64,000 nt of DNA from F23-B02 sp963625685 (GTDB taxonomy: Bacteria > Bacillota > Clostridia > Oscillospirales > Oscillospiraceae): positions 1 to 64,000 of the forward strand of contig CAVFTR010000004.1 in NCBI GenBank assembly GCA_963625685.1, in the 5' to 3' direction. This document shows, piece after piece, positions 14,958-23,176 of this stretch. The notes under the pieces were generated by a model. That model had not been told where the DNA came from. It did no database searches and worked only from the letters and a program-made list of their open reading frames with translations. The translations under genes were made by a program, and so were the position numbers. Position 1 is the first letter of the stretch. Every line of letters starts with the position of its first letter.

Positions 14958-16481
14958 TAAGGTCTGCGCGCCGCCTTCGGAGCGCGTCATGAATATTGCC
15001 GCAAAGGCGATGCCGAGCAGGATGAAGTTTGCAAACAGCACCCTCGGATAGAACCATATATACTCGACGAGGCCTGAAAAGGAGATGCCGATAAACGAGG
15101 CCGCGCAGGCTGTGAGAACCGCCCCGGTAAGACCGCCGGCGCTCCTGCGCGCTATGACGCAGTCCTTTATGCAGCGCAGGGCGAGCCACATAAACGATAC
15201 AAAGCCGAGTATGCCGGCCTCGAGTATGAGCTCGAGATACTGCGACTGCGTATGCACGGCGCCGCTGACGATGGCGTATCTGTTATACAGCGACGCAAAC
15301 GAGGCCGGGCCGAGCCCTATGCCGCACACGCCGTAGTCGCGGATCATGTATCCAACGCTCTCCCAGAGATGGAATCTGTACTGAGCCGAGGAGTCGACAT
15401 GTCCGCTGCTGCCGAGAAAGCTCGTGACGATGGTCGTGAGCCTCGTTATAACGGTCGAGGGCAGGAAGGGAACTGCCAGTATCGCCAGCGCGATGAAAAG
15501 CGGGATCAGCTTCTTGTTGCGCAGCCAGAGGTAAACAAAGGCCGCGAGCATGAGGGATATCCAGCCGGAGCGGGAGTAGGTCATAACGAGAGCGACGGCA
15601 GGACAGGCAAGCCCGGCCAGCAGAGCGGCGCCAACGAGCTGATTTTTCCGCGTTCCGGCAAAGGCCGCGCACAGAGGCATCAGCAGCACGAGAAATTCCG
15701 CAAAGTTATTCGGATTGTCGAGCGTCGACGTGACACGGCTCGGTATGCCGGTGTTCATAAGCGGGTCGGCAAACAGCTCGTTTACGTAGACAAGGCCCAG
15801 CTTGCGCTGTATTATCGCGTAAAGAGAGGTCAGGAATACCGCTGCATATATGAAGGCCAGCAGCTTGACAAGACGCTTTTCGTCGCTTATATCCGCCGCT
15901 ATGACGTAGGTGAAGATAAAAGCCGCTATGAAAAACAGCAGTATCCTTATGCTGTCGGAGCGGTCATGCGTGAACAGAAGGCTCAGGACCAGAGCTATCG
16001 CAAAAAGCGCGAAGGGGAAGCCGAGCCTGTCAGGATACAGGAGCCTGCGCTTTCCGCAGCCGGCAAGGATGAGATACAGCAAAAGAAAGCCGAGCGCCGC
16101 GGCGACCGCGTAGGCGTTGTTCCAGTAGTCGTGGGGGGCTATGAACATCAGGCAGATGAATCCGCCGAGCAGAAACTCGAAGTTTAAGATGAACGAGCCG
16201 CGGCAGAGCCTGACTATGAGACTGCGCTCCCACGCCGGAGCCATAAGACCCGATACCGCGCCGATAAGCTTTCTGATAAGCTCGAGCAAAAAGCGGATGA
16301 TGCGCGCAAAAAGCGAGCTTTCGTAGAGCCTCTGGACGCGGCCGCCCCTTCGCAGGAGCCTTACCGCCGCAAGATCGTCATATGCGCGGCTAAACGGAGC
16401 CCATATCCTGCTGAGTATCGCAAAGAACGCGCTGTGCGTCCACACGTTATAGATGGTGCCGAGGATGACGCCGTACTGCAA
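14955..16481 (-). CDS. O-antigen ligase/polymerase-like membrane protein
   Basis: Encodes 508 aa with ten or more membrane segments and a long extracytoplasmic loop near residues 340-400, as in the Wzy/WaaL O-antigen ligase superfamily. The segment after VTSTLDNPNNFAEFLVLLMPL and the loop with GIGLGPASFASLY match the family's substrate loop pattern. In Gram-positive bacteria such proteins polymerise or attach surface polysaccharide or teichoic-type glycans. It is downstream of the glycosyltransferase and DUF4330 genes on the same strand, forming a small envelope-glycan operon. Confidence 0.8.
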   Translation of the reverse strand: MQYGVILGTIYNVWTHSAFFAILSRIWAPFSRAYDDLAAVRLLRRGGRVQRLYESSLFARIIRFLLELIRKLIGAVSGLMAPAWERSLIVRLCRGSFILNFEFLLGGFICLMFIAPHDYWNNAYAVAAALGFLLLYLILAGCGKRRLLYPDRLGFPFALFAIALVLSLLFTHDRSDSIRILLFFIAAFIFTYVIAADISDEKRLVKLLAFIYAAVFLTSLYAIIQRKLGLVYVNELFADPLMNTGIPSRVTSTLDNPNNFAEFLVLLMPLCAAFAGTRKNQLVGAALLAGLACPAVALVMTYSRSGWISLMLAAFVYLWLRNKKLIPLFIALAILAVPFLPSTVITRLTTIVTSFLGSSGHVDSSAQYRFHLWESVGYMIRDYGVCGIGLGPASFASLYNRYAIVSGAVHTQSQYLELILEAGILGFVSFMWLALRCIKDCVIARRSAGGLTGAVLTACAASFIGISFSGLVEYIWFYPRVLFANFILLGIAFAAIFMTRSEGGAQTL

Positions 16482-16518
16482 GCGTACCGACCTCCCTTCG
16501 TGAAGATATCATGGGCGC

Positions 16519-17007
16519 TCACTCCACGGCGGAAACGCCGCACACGGAGGAATAGATCGCGGCCTTGCCGAAGTGCATGGTAAAGGTCGCGCCGACGCCG
16601 TAGAGCCTGCCGCCGACGTAGAGCCCCTTCTCGGTGAGGTCGCCCTCAAGCTCGACGGTGACGATTACCTCCTCCATATACGCGACGTCCGTCTTGACCT
16701 GATTGCCGCCGTCGTCTACCATATAGGTATAGGCGGGGCTGTGCTCGACGGAGACGACCTTGCCGAAGGAGACGTTGGTCGTATCCTCAAAGGCGGGCGC
16801 GCCGATCTCAATGGCGTCGGCGGCTCCGAGCTTCGAGGTGTTGCTGAAAAACTGCACTCTGACGGTGCTGCTGGAGCTCTTCGTCGTCTCCTGAGCGGGG
16901 GTGAAGGCCTTCGTCGCAAAAAATACGGCGGCCGCCGCAATAACGAGTATTATCAGCAGGTCGATGATATTTATCTTTCCGAAAAGCTTTCCGTTTTTGT
17001 CGATCAT
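16519..17007 (-). CDS. DUF4330-like single-pass membrane protein
   Basis: Encodes 162 aa. The N terminus MIDKNGKLFGKINIIDLLIILVI is a short cytoplasmic tail and one membrane helix, followed by an extracellular beta-rich domain. This matches the DUF4330 pattern as I remember it; the function is unknown. It lies between the glycosyltransferase and O-antigen-ligase-like genes, so a role in exported glycan synthesis is plausible. The gap to the ligase gene is about 37 bp. Confidence 0.75.
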   Translation of the reverse strand: MIDKNGKLFGKINIIDLLIILVIAAAAVFFATKAFTPAQETTKSSSSTVRVQFFSNTSKLGAADAIEIGAPAFEDTTNVSFGKVVSVEHSPAYTYMVDDGGNQVKTDVAYMEEVIVTVELEGDLTEKGLYVGGRLYGVGATFTMHFGKAAIYSSVCGVSAVE

Positions 17008-17028
17008 GATCCTCAGTACCTTTCAAAA

Positions 17029-18108
17029 TTATTTATAAGCGTCAAGAACGTCCATGACCAGCTTGCGGAGATCGAACTCCTCGCCGACCTTTTTGAGCGC
17101 GTTGGCGGAGTATTCCGCACGCAGCGCGTCGTTTTCCATGAGCTCGAGCATAGCGTCGGAAAATCCGTCGCTGTCGCCGTAGGCGACAGCCCTGCCGCAG
17201 ACCGTGTTCGTAACGGCCAGGTCGCGGTTTCCGCCCACGTCGGTCACGACGAGCGGTACGCCCGCGTTCATGGCCTCCAGTATCGAAAAGCTCATCGCTT
17301 CGTTGGAGCTTGAGTTCAGATACAGGTCGGAGGCTCTCAGCATCCTGTCCGAATCCTGCCGGAAGCCGAGCTGGATGACGCAGCCGCTCATGCCGGAGTT
17401 CGTGCTCATCACAGCAAAGCTGTCAAAGCCCTCGCCGTCGCCGGCGATAAAGCAGACGAAGGGCTTTTCTGTCTTGCGCCGGAGCTTTGCGAGCGAGGCG
17501 AGAAGGAAGGGCAGCCCCTTTTCCTCCGAGTAGCGCGCCATTATCGACATCACGAAGGTGTCGTCCGGAACGCCGAGCTCCCGCGCGAAGCTCCGGTCGT
17601 ACACGCGCTCCGTGTTGGGCTCAACGCCGTTATACACAACGCGTATGCGGTCTTTTTTCACGCCGTTTGCCGCCATTATTTCCGCGCCCTGACGGCACAC
17701 GGCGATCACCCTGTGGTCAAAGGGCGTGAAGATGCGGTTCAGTATTTTCCACTTGAGGTTCTGATATATGATAAGATGGCCCGTGTACACGACCTTTACT
17801 CTGCGGTAGAAGAGCTTTGAAAGTATTGCAATGACGTTTTCCATGGGATACTGCGCGTGGATGACGTCGATCCCGTTTTCGCGGCAGTAGCCGGCGAGCT
17901 TTTTTGCGGCCGGCAGAGCCTTCCCCGTGCTCATTTCAAGGCGGAGGCAGGGAAAGCCCTCCGCGCTCACCGTTTCCGAGAGCCGGCCGGGGACATTGTA
18001 GGCAAGATGGCATTTCTCGCCGTGCCCGGACAAAATGTGCATAAGATTGAGAACGTATTTTTCGGTTCCTGCTTTTCCTGCGTAATTTATCAGGTACAGG
18101 ATGTTCAT
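17029..18108 (-). CDS. Glycosyltransferase, family 4 (GT-B fold)
   Basis: Encodes 359 aa. The N-terminal half begins MNILYLINYAGKAGTEKYVLN, the acceptor domain of GT4 enzymes. The C-terminal nucleotide-sugar domain has ARYSEEKGLPFLLASL and the E-x7-E-like stretch EAMNAGVPLVVTDVGGNRDL. It transfers a sugar from a nucleotide donor to an envelope glycan acceptor. The ATG at 18108 was chosen because GAGGTG lies six bases upstream; the frame opens further but without a ribosome site. It heads the - strand envelope operon. Confidence 0.9.
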   Translation of the reverse strand: MNILYLINYAGKAGTEKYVLNLMHILSGHGEKCHLAYNVPGRLSETVSAEGFPCLRLEMSTGKALPAAKKLAGYCRENGIDVIHAQYPMENVIAILSKLFYRRVKVVYTGHLIIYQNLKWKILNRIFTPFDHRVIAVCRQGAEIMAANGVKKDRIRVVYNGVEPNTERVYDRSFARELGVPDDTFVMSIMARYSEEKGLPFLLASLAKLRRKTEKPFVCFIAGDGEGFDSFAVMSTNSGMSGCVIQLGFRQDSDRMLRASDLYLNSSSNEAMSFSILEAMNAGVPLVVTDVGGNRDLAVTNTVCGRAVAYGDSDGFSDAMLELMENDALRAEYSANALKKVGEEFDLRKLVMDVLDAYK

Positions 18109-18209
18109 ATAAACACCTCGCTTGCTTGCTTGAGATCGCATCCCATATACTATACAATGGAACGGCGCGCTTTTCAAGAACAATACGTTAACATGACAGC
18201 GACATTGAC

Positions 18210-18237
18210 TTGCAAATTTTCTGGGGTATGGTATAAT
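18210..18237 (+). promoter_or_regulatory. Promoter of the GlpA-like operon
   Basis: TATAAT at 18232-18237 with TTGCAA at 18210-18215 and 16-bp spacing. A TTGACT also occurs at 18205 with longer spacing. Just downstream (18231-18262) the sequence repeats GTATA/TATAC motifs that could form an operator over the start site. Confidence 0.6.
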
Positions 18238-18275
18238 ACTGTATAACTATACAATGTGTATACGAAGGTACGGGA

Positions 18276-19988
18276 ATGAATATCGACAGAATAAACAAAA
18301 AACTGCAAAAAAGCTTCGGCGGCGCCGTCAGGGCGGAGCTCAGGGATAACTGCATCGTTTTGAATGGAAGGCTTCAAGGCTGGGACGACGTTGTCGCCGC
18401 CGGCATGATGGCGGCAAGGCCGTATTCGGATACGCATGTTGTGAACGATATCGTCTGTACCGGCGTTCAGCCGGAGAAGATGCACATGCCCGATATAAGC
18501 GACAGGGCGCTCGACGGCGACAGGCCCGACGTGCTCATCATAGGCGGCGGCATATCCGGCTGTTCGATCGCACGCGAGCTGTCACGCTATAAGCTCGATA
18601 TCCTGCTCATAGAAAAGGAAGCGGACCTTGCCCTCGGCGCGTCGGGACGCAACGACGGCGAGGTGCACCCGGGCGTCGACCTGTCGAAGGGCTCGCTCAA
18701 GCACAAGTATATAAGAAGGGCAAACCGCATGTATGAGGGGCTCTGCCGCGAGCTTGACGTCCCCTTCAGGCGCACGGGCCAGTATGCCTGCTTTACACAT
18801 AAAAGCCTGCTGCCCTTTGTGAGCATCTACGCCAAATGGCGCAGATATCACGACGGGATCGAGGATACGTGCATCGTCATGGGCAGCGAGATACGCAAAA
18901 GGGAGCCGAAGCTGTCGCCCAAAGTGGCCTTCGCGCTGTCCAACCCCTCGTCCGGCAGCGTGAGCCCCTATAACCTTGTCATCGCATACGCCGAAAACGC
19001 CGTCAATAACGGCGCGCGCGTTTCGCTGAGCACCGCCGTCACCGGCATGGATGTCCGGAGCGGCGAGATAAAAGAGGTATATACGAACCGCGGCACGATA
19101 TATCCGCGCGAGGTCATAAACTGCGCCGGAGCGTATTCCGACCTTGTCGCGCAGATGGCGCAGGACAGGTTCTTCAGCATCCATCCGCGCCGCGGGACAA
19201 ACTCTATTCTTGACAAAAAAACAGGCGAGACATTCAAGACCATCGCCTCCGTCGTCGGCGCGAAGGCACCAGGCCATACGCACACAAAGGGCGGCGGCAT
19301 ACTGCACACGGCGCACGATAACCTGCTCGTGGGACCCGACGCGGTGGAAACGCCCGAGCGGGAGAACACTGCCACCGATGCCGAGAGCATCGCCCGCGTT
19401 TTCGCAAAGCAGAGGATAACCATGCCCGCTCTTAGCGAGAAGGACATAATAACATACTTCACCGGCGTTCGGGCTCCCACCTATGAGGAGGATTTCATCA
19501 TCGAGCCCGGAAGAAAAACGAAGAATATATACCACGTCGCGGGAATACAGTCTCCCGGACTCACGACCGCGCCCGCCGTCGCGCAGGACGTCGCGGCCTA
19601 TATAGCGCAGCTTTTCAAAGCAGAGAAAAACGAGAGCTTCGACCCCGTGCGCAGGGCTCCTCCGCGTCTTGCGGAGATGGACGATGCCGAGAGAGCGGAG
19701 CTCATACGCGAAAACCCCGATTACGGCGTGATCGTCTGCCGCTGCGAGGAGATAAGCCGCGGCGAGATACTCGACGCTCTGCGCAGCCCGATATGCGTGC
19801 CCACGCTCGACGGCGTGAAAAAGCGCGTCAGGCCCGGCATGGGAAGATGCCAGGGCGGCTTCTGCTCGCCGCTGGTCACGAAGATAATAGCCGAATATCT
19901 CGGCGTTCCGCCCACGGAGGTAATGAAGTGCTCCGGGCAGTCGCCGATCGTGTTCGGGAGCAGAAAGGGAGGCCGCGGCAATGCATGA
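18276..19988 (+). CDS. GlpA-like FAD-dependent glycerol-3-phosphate dehydrogenase family protein with [2Fe-2S] domain
   Basis: Encodes 570 aa. After about 85 residues of a divergent N-terminal BON-like stretch, the FAD-binding motif VLIIGGGISGCSIARELSRY starts a DAO-type flavoprotein domain. The C-terminal part has VCRCEEISRGEI and RCQGGFC, the four cysteines of a BFD-like [2Fe-2S] domain as in anaerobic GlpA. It likely oxidises glycerol-3-phosphate or a substituted glycerol phosphate at the membrane or in the cytosol. It overlaps the next gene by eight bases. The same trio of genes is known in other Firmicutes and Thermotogae. Confidence 0.85.
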   Translation: MNIDRINKKLQKSFGGAVRAELRDNCIVLNGRLQGWDDVVAAGMMAARPYSDTHVVNDIVCTGVQPEKMHMPDISDRALDGDRPDVLIIGGGISGCSIARELSRYKLDILLIEKEADLALGASGRNDGEVHPGVDLSKGSLKHKYIRRANRMYEGLCRELDVPFRRTGQYACFTHKSLLPFVSIYAKWRRYHDGIEDTCIVMGSEIRKREPKLSPKVAFALSNPSSGSVSPYNLVIAYAENAVNNGARVSLSTAVTGMDVRSGEIKEVYTNRGTIYPREVINCAGAYSDLVAQMAQDRFFSIHPRRGTNSILDKKTGETFKTIASVVGAKAPGHTHTKGGGILHTAHDNLLVGPDAVETPERENTATDAESIARVFAKQRITMPALSEKDIITYFTGVRAPTYEEDFIIEPGRKTKNIYHVAGIQSPGLTTAPAVAQDVAAYIAQLFKAEKNESFDPVRRAPPRLAEMDDAERAELIRENPDYGVIVCRCEEISRGEILDALRSPICVPTLDGVKKRVRPGMGRCQGGFCSPLVTKIIAEYLGVPPTEVMKCSGQSPIVFGSRKGGRGNA

Positions 19989-21234
19989 CTATGATGTTAT
20001 TGTAATAGGCGGCGGCCCTGCCGGGCTCGCGGCGGCCGTCGCGGCCGATGAGCACGGGGCAAAAACGCTCGTCGTCGAGCGCGAGGAGCGCCTCGGCGGC
20101 ATGCTCAAGCAGTGCATACACGACGGCTTCGGCCTGCGCACCTTCGGCGAGCGCCTCGCCGGGCCGGAGTATGTGGAGAGATATATGGACAGGGCGGCGC
20201 AGACGGATATCGCCGTCTCGTGCAGCACCTTCGTCACCCGCGCCGTAAAGACCGCGGACGGCTTTGCCGTCACGCTCGTCTCGCGCGAGGGCCTGCGCAC
20301 CGTCACGGGAAAGAGCCTTATCCTTGCCACCGGCTGCCGCGAGAGGAGCGCAAAGCAGGTGTTCATCCACGGTACGCGCCCGGCCGGAGTGTTCACGGCC
20401 GGAACGGCGCAGCATTATGTAAACCGACTTGGCGTCATGCCGACGAAAAAATGCGTCATCCTCGGCTCGGGCGATATCGGACTTATCATGGCCCGCCGTC
20501 TGACGCTCGAGGGAGCGGAGGTCCTCGGCGTGTATGAGATAAACCCCACGCCCTCGGGACTTACGAGGAATATATATCAGTGCCTCGAGGACTACGACAT
20601 CCCCCTGCACCTGAGCCGCACGGTCACGCGCGTTTTCGGTGCGGACAGGCTCGAGGCGGTCGAGGTCTGCGCGGTGGACGGGAGCTTCAGGCCCATCCCG
20701 GAGACGGCGGAGAGGATAGAGTGCGACGCGCTCATAGTCTCGGTCGGCCTTATCCCGGAAAACGAGCTTGCCCAGTCGCTGGGCGTGGAGCTTGACCGTC
20801 ACACGGGAGGTCCCGTATGCGACGCGCAGCTCATGACAAAGGTTCCCGGAATATTTTCCTGCGGAAACGCATTGCATGTAAACGACCTGGTCGATTTCGT
20901 TTCCGAGTCCGGCGAGCAGGCGGGCATAAGCGCCGCGGCCTGGTGCGGAGCCCGGCAGAGGAGGGTCGATGTGAGGATCGGAGACGAGTTTCTGTACCTT
21001 GTTCCGCAGCAGCTCGACCTTGAAAGCGACAACTCGCAGGCGGTGTTTTATTTCCGCTCGAAAAGAGTCATGGGAAAGAGCGTTCTGCGCCTTGTCCTCA
21101 ACGGCAGGGAGGTCTGGAAAAGGAGCTATCCCTTCCTTCGCCCGCCCGAGATGCAGCAGCTCGCGCTCGACATGACAAAATTCGATATAGACGAAAACAG
21201 CGATCTGCGCTTTGAGATCGGGGAGGTAAAATGA
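19981..21234 (+). CDS. NAD(P)/FAD-dependent oxidoreductase, GlpB-like partner
   Basis: Encodes 417 aa. The FAD motif VIVIGGGPAGLAAAVAADEHG is at the N terminus, and a second Rossmann motif CVILGSGDIGLIMARRLTLEG is near residue 160. The mid-region LATGCRERSA and the DLV-FVSESGEQAGISAAAW tail match the pyridine nucleotide-disulfide oxidoreductase fold. In similar clusters it acts as electron-transfer partner of the GlpA-like dehydrogenase. It overlaps both neighbours, so the three genes are translationally coupled. Confidence 0.85.
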   Translation: MHDYDVIVIGGGPAGLAAAVAADEHGAKTLVVEREERLGGMLKQCIHDGFGLRTFGERLAGPEYVERYMDRAAQTDIAVSCSTFVTRAVKTADGFAVTLVSREGLRTVTGKSLILATGCRERSAKQVFIHGTRPAGVFTAGTAQHYVNRLGVMPTKKCVILGSGDIGLIMARRLTLEGAEVLGVYEINPTPSGLTRNIYQCLEDYDIPLHLSRTVTRVFGADRLEAVEVCAVDGSFRPIPETAERIECDALIVSVGLIPENELAQSLGVELDRHTGGPVCDAQLMTKVPGIFSCGNALHVNDLVDFVSESGEQAGISAAAWCGARQRRVDVRIGDEFLYLVPQQLDLESDNSQAVFYFRSKRVMGKSVLRLVLNGREVWKRSYPFLRPPEMQQLALDMTKFDIDENSDLRFEIGEVK

Positions 21235-21590
21235 AACAGCTCGTATGCATAGGCTGCCCGAGAGGCTGCCGCCTCACGGTCGGGGAAAAGGACGGAGAGT
21301 ACATTGTGACGGGAAACAGCTGCCCGCGAGGCCGCGAGTTTGCCGTCGGCGAGATGACAGAGCCAAAGCGCACGATATGCTCGACGGTGGCGACGACCTT
21401 TGCCGACGCGCCGGTGCTGCCGGTCAGGGTGTCGGACGATATCCCGAAGGACAGGATATTCGAGGTCATGCGCGAGATAAACGCCGTGACGCTCACAGAG
21501 CGTATCGGAAGGGGAGAACCCGTCATAAAAAACGTGCTCGGCCTCGGAGTCGACGTCATTTCAACAAGCGATCTTTTAAAACAGAAATAA
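21231..21590 (+). CDS. DUF1667 domain protein, third component of dehydrogenase trio
   Basis: Encodes 119 aa with CIGCPRGCRLTV near the N terminus and SCPRGREFAVGEMTEPKRT after it, giving a CxxC-x3-C type set plus another Cys that could bind an iron-sulfur cluster. This is the DUF1667 family, regularly found beside GlpA/GlpB-like genes. Its start overlaps the preceding stop as ATGA. The suspected role is a small electron-carrying or maturation subunit. Confidence 0.85.
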   Translation: MKQLVCIGCPRGCRLTVGEKDGEYIVTGNSCPRGREFAVGEMTEPKRTICSTVATTFADAPVLPVRVSDDIPKDRIFEVMREINAVTLTERIGRGEPVIKNVLGLGVDVISTSDLLKQK

Positions 21591-21619
21591 AGACATAATG
21601 CACAGACGGAGGGAGAAAG

Positions 21620-23176
21620 ATGAATAATCCACTCATCCTGACTTACGATGTCGGCACTCAGAGCACGAGAGCCATACTGGTCGATAAGCAGGGCAATATC
21701 GTGGACAAGGAGCAGGTGAAATACGAAGAGCCCTATTTCCGGCAGCGTCCGGGCTGGGCGGAGCAGAAAACGGATTTTTATTTTGACAGCATGTGCAGGG
21801 CCTCGACGGCGCTCATGGCGCGCAATGCCGACAAGGTGCCCGATATAATCGCCTGCGCGGTCACAGTCATCCGCGATACGCTCGTGTTCCTCGACGAAAA
21901 CTACAAGCCCACGCGCGATATCATCCACTGGCTCGACGCGCGCAAATGCGTTTACGACGACCCCTTCCCGCTGTGGAAGGAGGCCGTGTTCGAGCTCATA
22001 GGCATGGGCAAGGGCACGAAGATAGTCTACCGCACCTCAAAGGTCAACTGGGTGAGGCAGAAGCAGCCCAAGGTCTGGGCGCGCACGAAGAAGATAGTCT
22101 GCCTGCCGGCGTATCTCAACTACCGCATGACAGGCCGCCTTGCCGACACTCCGGCGAATACGATAGCGCACATCCCCATGGACTATAAGAAAAAGCGCTG
22201 GATGAAGGAAAACGACCTGACCCGCTGCTTCTATGACGTCCCGCAGGACAGACTGTACGAGCTCATCCCCTCCGGCGAGGTGCTCGGCTATGTCACAAAG
22301 GAGGCCGCCGCGCTCACCGGAGCGCCCGAGGGCCTGCCGCTTATCGCAACGGGCGCCGATAAGGCCTGCGAGACGCTCGGCCTTTCCGTCGCGAGCGACG
22401 ACAAGGCCTCGATATCCTTCGGCACGAGCTCTACCATCGAGATGTACACCGAGCGGTACTTCGAGCCGCAGACCTTCCTGCCCTCGTACCCCGCTGTCAT
22501 CAACAAGGCCTGGAACCCCGAGATACAGGTGTTCCGCGGCTTCTGGATGCTCAGCTGGTTCATAAAGGAGTTCGGCGACAAGGATAAGGCGGAGGCCGAA
22601 AAGCTCGGCATATCGCCCGAGGAGATCCTCAACAGAAAGGCCGCCGAGGTGCCCGCCGGCTGCCAGGGCCTCATGCTCCAGCCCTACTGGACGCCCGACG
22701 TGCTCAAGCCCGACTCCTACGGAGCCATCATCGGCTTTTCCGATTACCATACGAAGTATCACATCTACCGCGCCATAATCGAGGGCATCTGCCTTGAGCT
22801 GTACATGTCCATGAAGAGCATGGAAAAGCGCGGCAAAAAGCAGATAAAGGAGCTCTACGTCGGCGGCGGCGGCTCGAAGAGCGAGCTCGCCTGCCAGATC
22901 CTCGCCGACACCTTCGGCCTGCCGGTCAAGCGCATCCACACGCACGAGGCCTGCTCGCTGGGCGCCGCGATGGTGGCATTTGTCGCCAAGGGCGAGTTTT
23001 CCGGCTTTGACGAGGCCATAAAGAGCATGGTGCACGAAAAGGACGTATTCACGCCCGATCCCAAGAACCACGCGGTCTATATGAACATGTACAACAAGGT
23101 CTACCGCAAGATATACAAGAACGTAAGGCCGCTGTACGCAACGATGAACAACCTCAAAGAAAGGAACATGATCTGA
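21620..23176 (+). CDS. FGGY-family carbohydrate kinase
   Basis: Encodes 518 aa. The N-terminal LTYDVGTQSTRAILVDKQGNIV is the first phosphate motif of the ASKHA/FGGY fold, and the second domain has FGTSSTIEMYT and GGGGSKSELACQILADTF. Family members phosphorylate glycerol, xylulose, gluconate and similar polyols. Its place between a GlpA-like trio and an AGPS-like flavoprotein suggests a glycerol-type substrate, possibly a substituted glycerol. The start follows GGAGGGAGAAAG. Its stop codon overlaps the next ATG. Confidence 0.88.
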   Translation: MNNPLILTYDVGTQSTRAILVDKQGNIVDKEQVKYEEPYFRQRPGWAEQKTDFYFDSMCRASTALMARNADKVPDIIACAVTVIRDTLVFLDENYKPTRDIIHWLDARKCVYDDPFPLWKEAVFELIGMGKGTKIVYRTSKVNWVRQKQPKVWARTKKIVCLPAYLNYRMTGRLADTPANTIAHIPMDYKKKRWMKENDLTRCFYDVPQDRLYELIPSGEVLGYVTKEAAALTGAPEGLPLIATGADKACETLGLSVASDDKASISFGTSSTIEMYTERYFEPQTFLPSYPAVINKAWNPEIQVFRGFWMLSWFIKEFGDKDKAEAEKLGISPEEILNRKAAEVPAGCQGLMLQPYWTPDVLKPDSYGAIIGFSDYHTKYHIYRAIIEGICLELYMSMKSMEKRGKKQIKELYVGGGGSKSELACQILADTFGLPVKRIHTHEACSLGAAMVAFVAKGEFSGFDEAIKSMVHEKDVFTPDPKNHAVYMNMYNKVYRKIYKNVRPLYATMNNLKERNMI